Assembly: GCA_027007005.1 (NCBI GenBank)
Contig: JALTFO010000199.1
Span: 1 to 45,566 of the forward strand
DNA from: Candidatus Bipolaricaulota bacterium
Lineage (GTDB): Bacteria; Bipolaricaulota; Bipolaricaulia; UBA7950; UBA9294
Length of the DNA stretch: 45,566 nt
Direction: 5' to 3'
Below the pieces are notes generated by a model. It saw only the letters and a program-made list of their open reading frames with translations. It did not search any database and was not told where the DNA came from. The position numbers were made by a program, and so were the translations under genes. Each line of letters begins with the position of its first letter. Position 1 is the stretch's first letter. This document shows positions 45,471 through 45,566 of this stretch, one piece after another.

Positions 45471-45566
45471 CCCAAGGACAACTTGGCTGGGTACGTTCTG
45501 GCGGGGCATGCCACGGCAGAACGTACCCAGCCAAGTTGTCCTTGGGAAGCCTTACCAGGCCATACC
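45451..45566. repeat. 116-nt inverted repeat (50-bp perfect arms, 16-nt centre) at window end
   Basis: 45451-45500 is the exact reverse complement of 45517-45566; centre holds GGCATGCC. Confidence 0.97.

Noticed and set aside
45395-45566. Open frame starting ATG 45395 through the pentamer repeat
   Set aside because: Translation (MTQATRHGEARQSRVGLGW...) is a by-product of GGYNN repeats, not a credible protein

Overview
The window reads as a late/structural block of a tailed phage or prophage with a contractile tail (Mu-like, myovirus-type), encoded almost entirely on the + strand. The order is: sigma-like and HTH/Zn-ribbon genes, ThyX-like protein plus dCTP deaminase, TerS, TerL, portal, an inserted ~6 kb cassette (XRE regulator, three GT-like proteins including a GT/radical-SAM fusion, sulfotransferase, epimerase), MuF head protein with an HExxH C-terminal domain, an HNH/AbrB insertion, DUF2213-like protease/scaffold, decoration and DUF2184-like capsid, connectors, sheath, tube, chaperones, tape measure, baseplate and fibres, holin and lipoprotein, then a regulatory region with probable ncRNAs and a minus-strand tRNA-like gene. 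No integrase, replicative polymerase/helicase or clear endolysin was recognised, so the genome is probably incomplete. The best candidates for new biology are: (1) a start-associated motif GGGGNNRGGAAACARATG at about 10 module starts, often next to a stem-loop; (2) a GGYNN pentamer-phased repeat running into a 116-nt inverted repeat at the window end, downstream of a conserved phage ORF of unknown function; (3) face-to-face promoters near 42.6-42.9 kb with a 13-nt complement to an adjacent tRNA-like anticodon arm; (4) three perfect TTGTAGAAACGTTTCTACAA operators; (5) MuF-zincin and HNH-AbrB fusions; (6) the glycan/sulfo/radical-SAM cassette. All family names are by eye from motifs; no searches were run.
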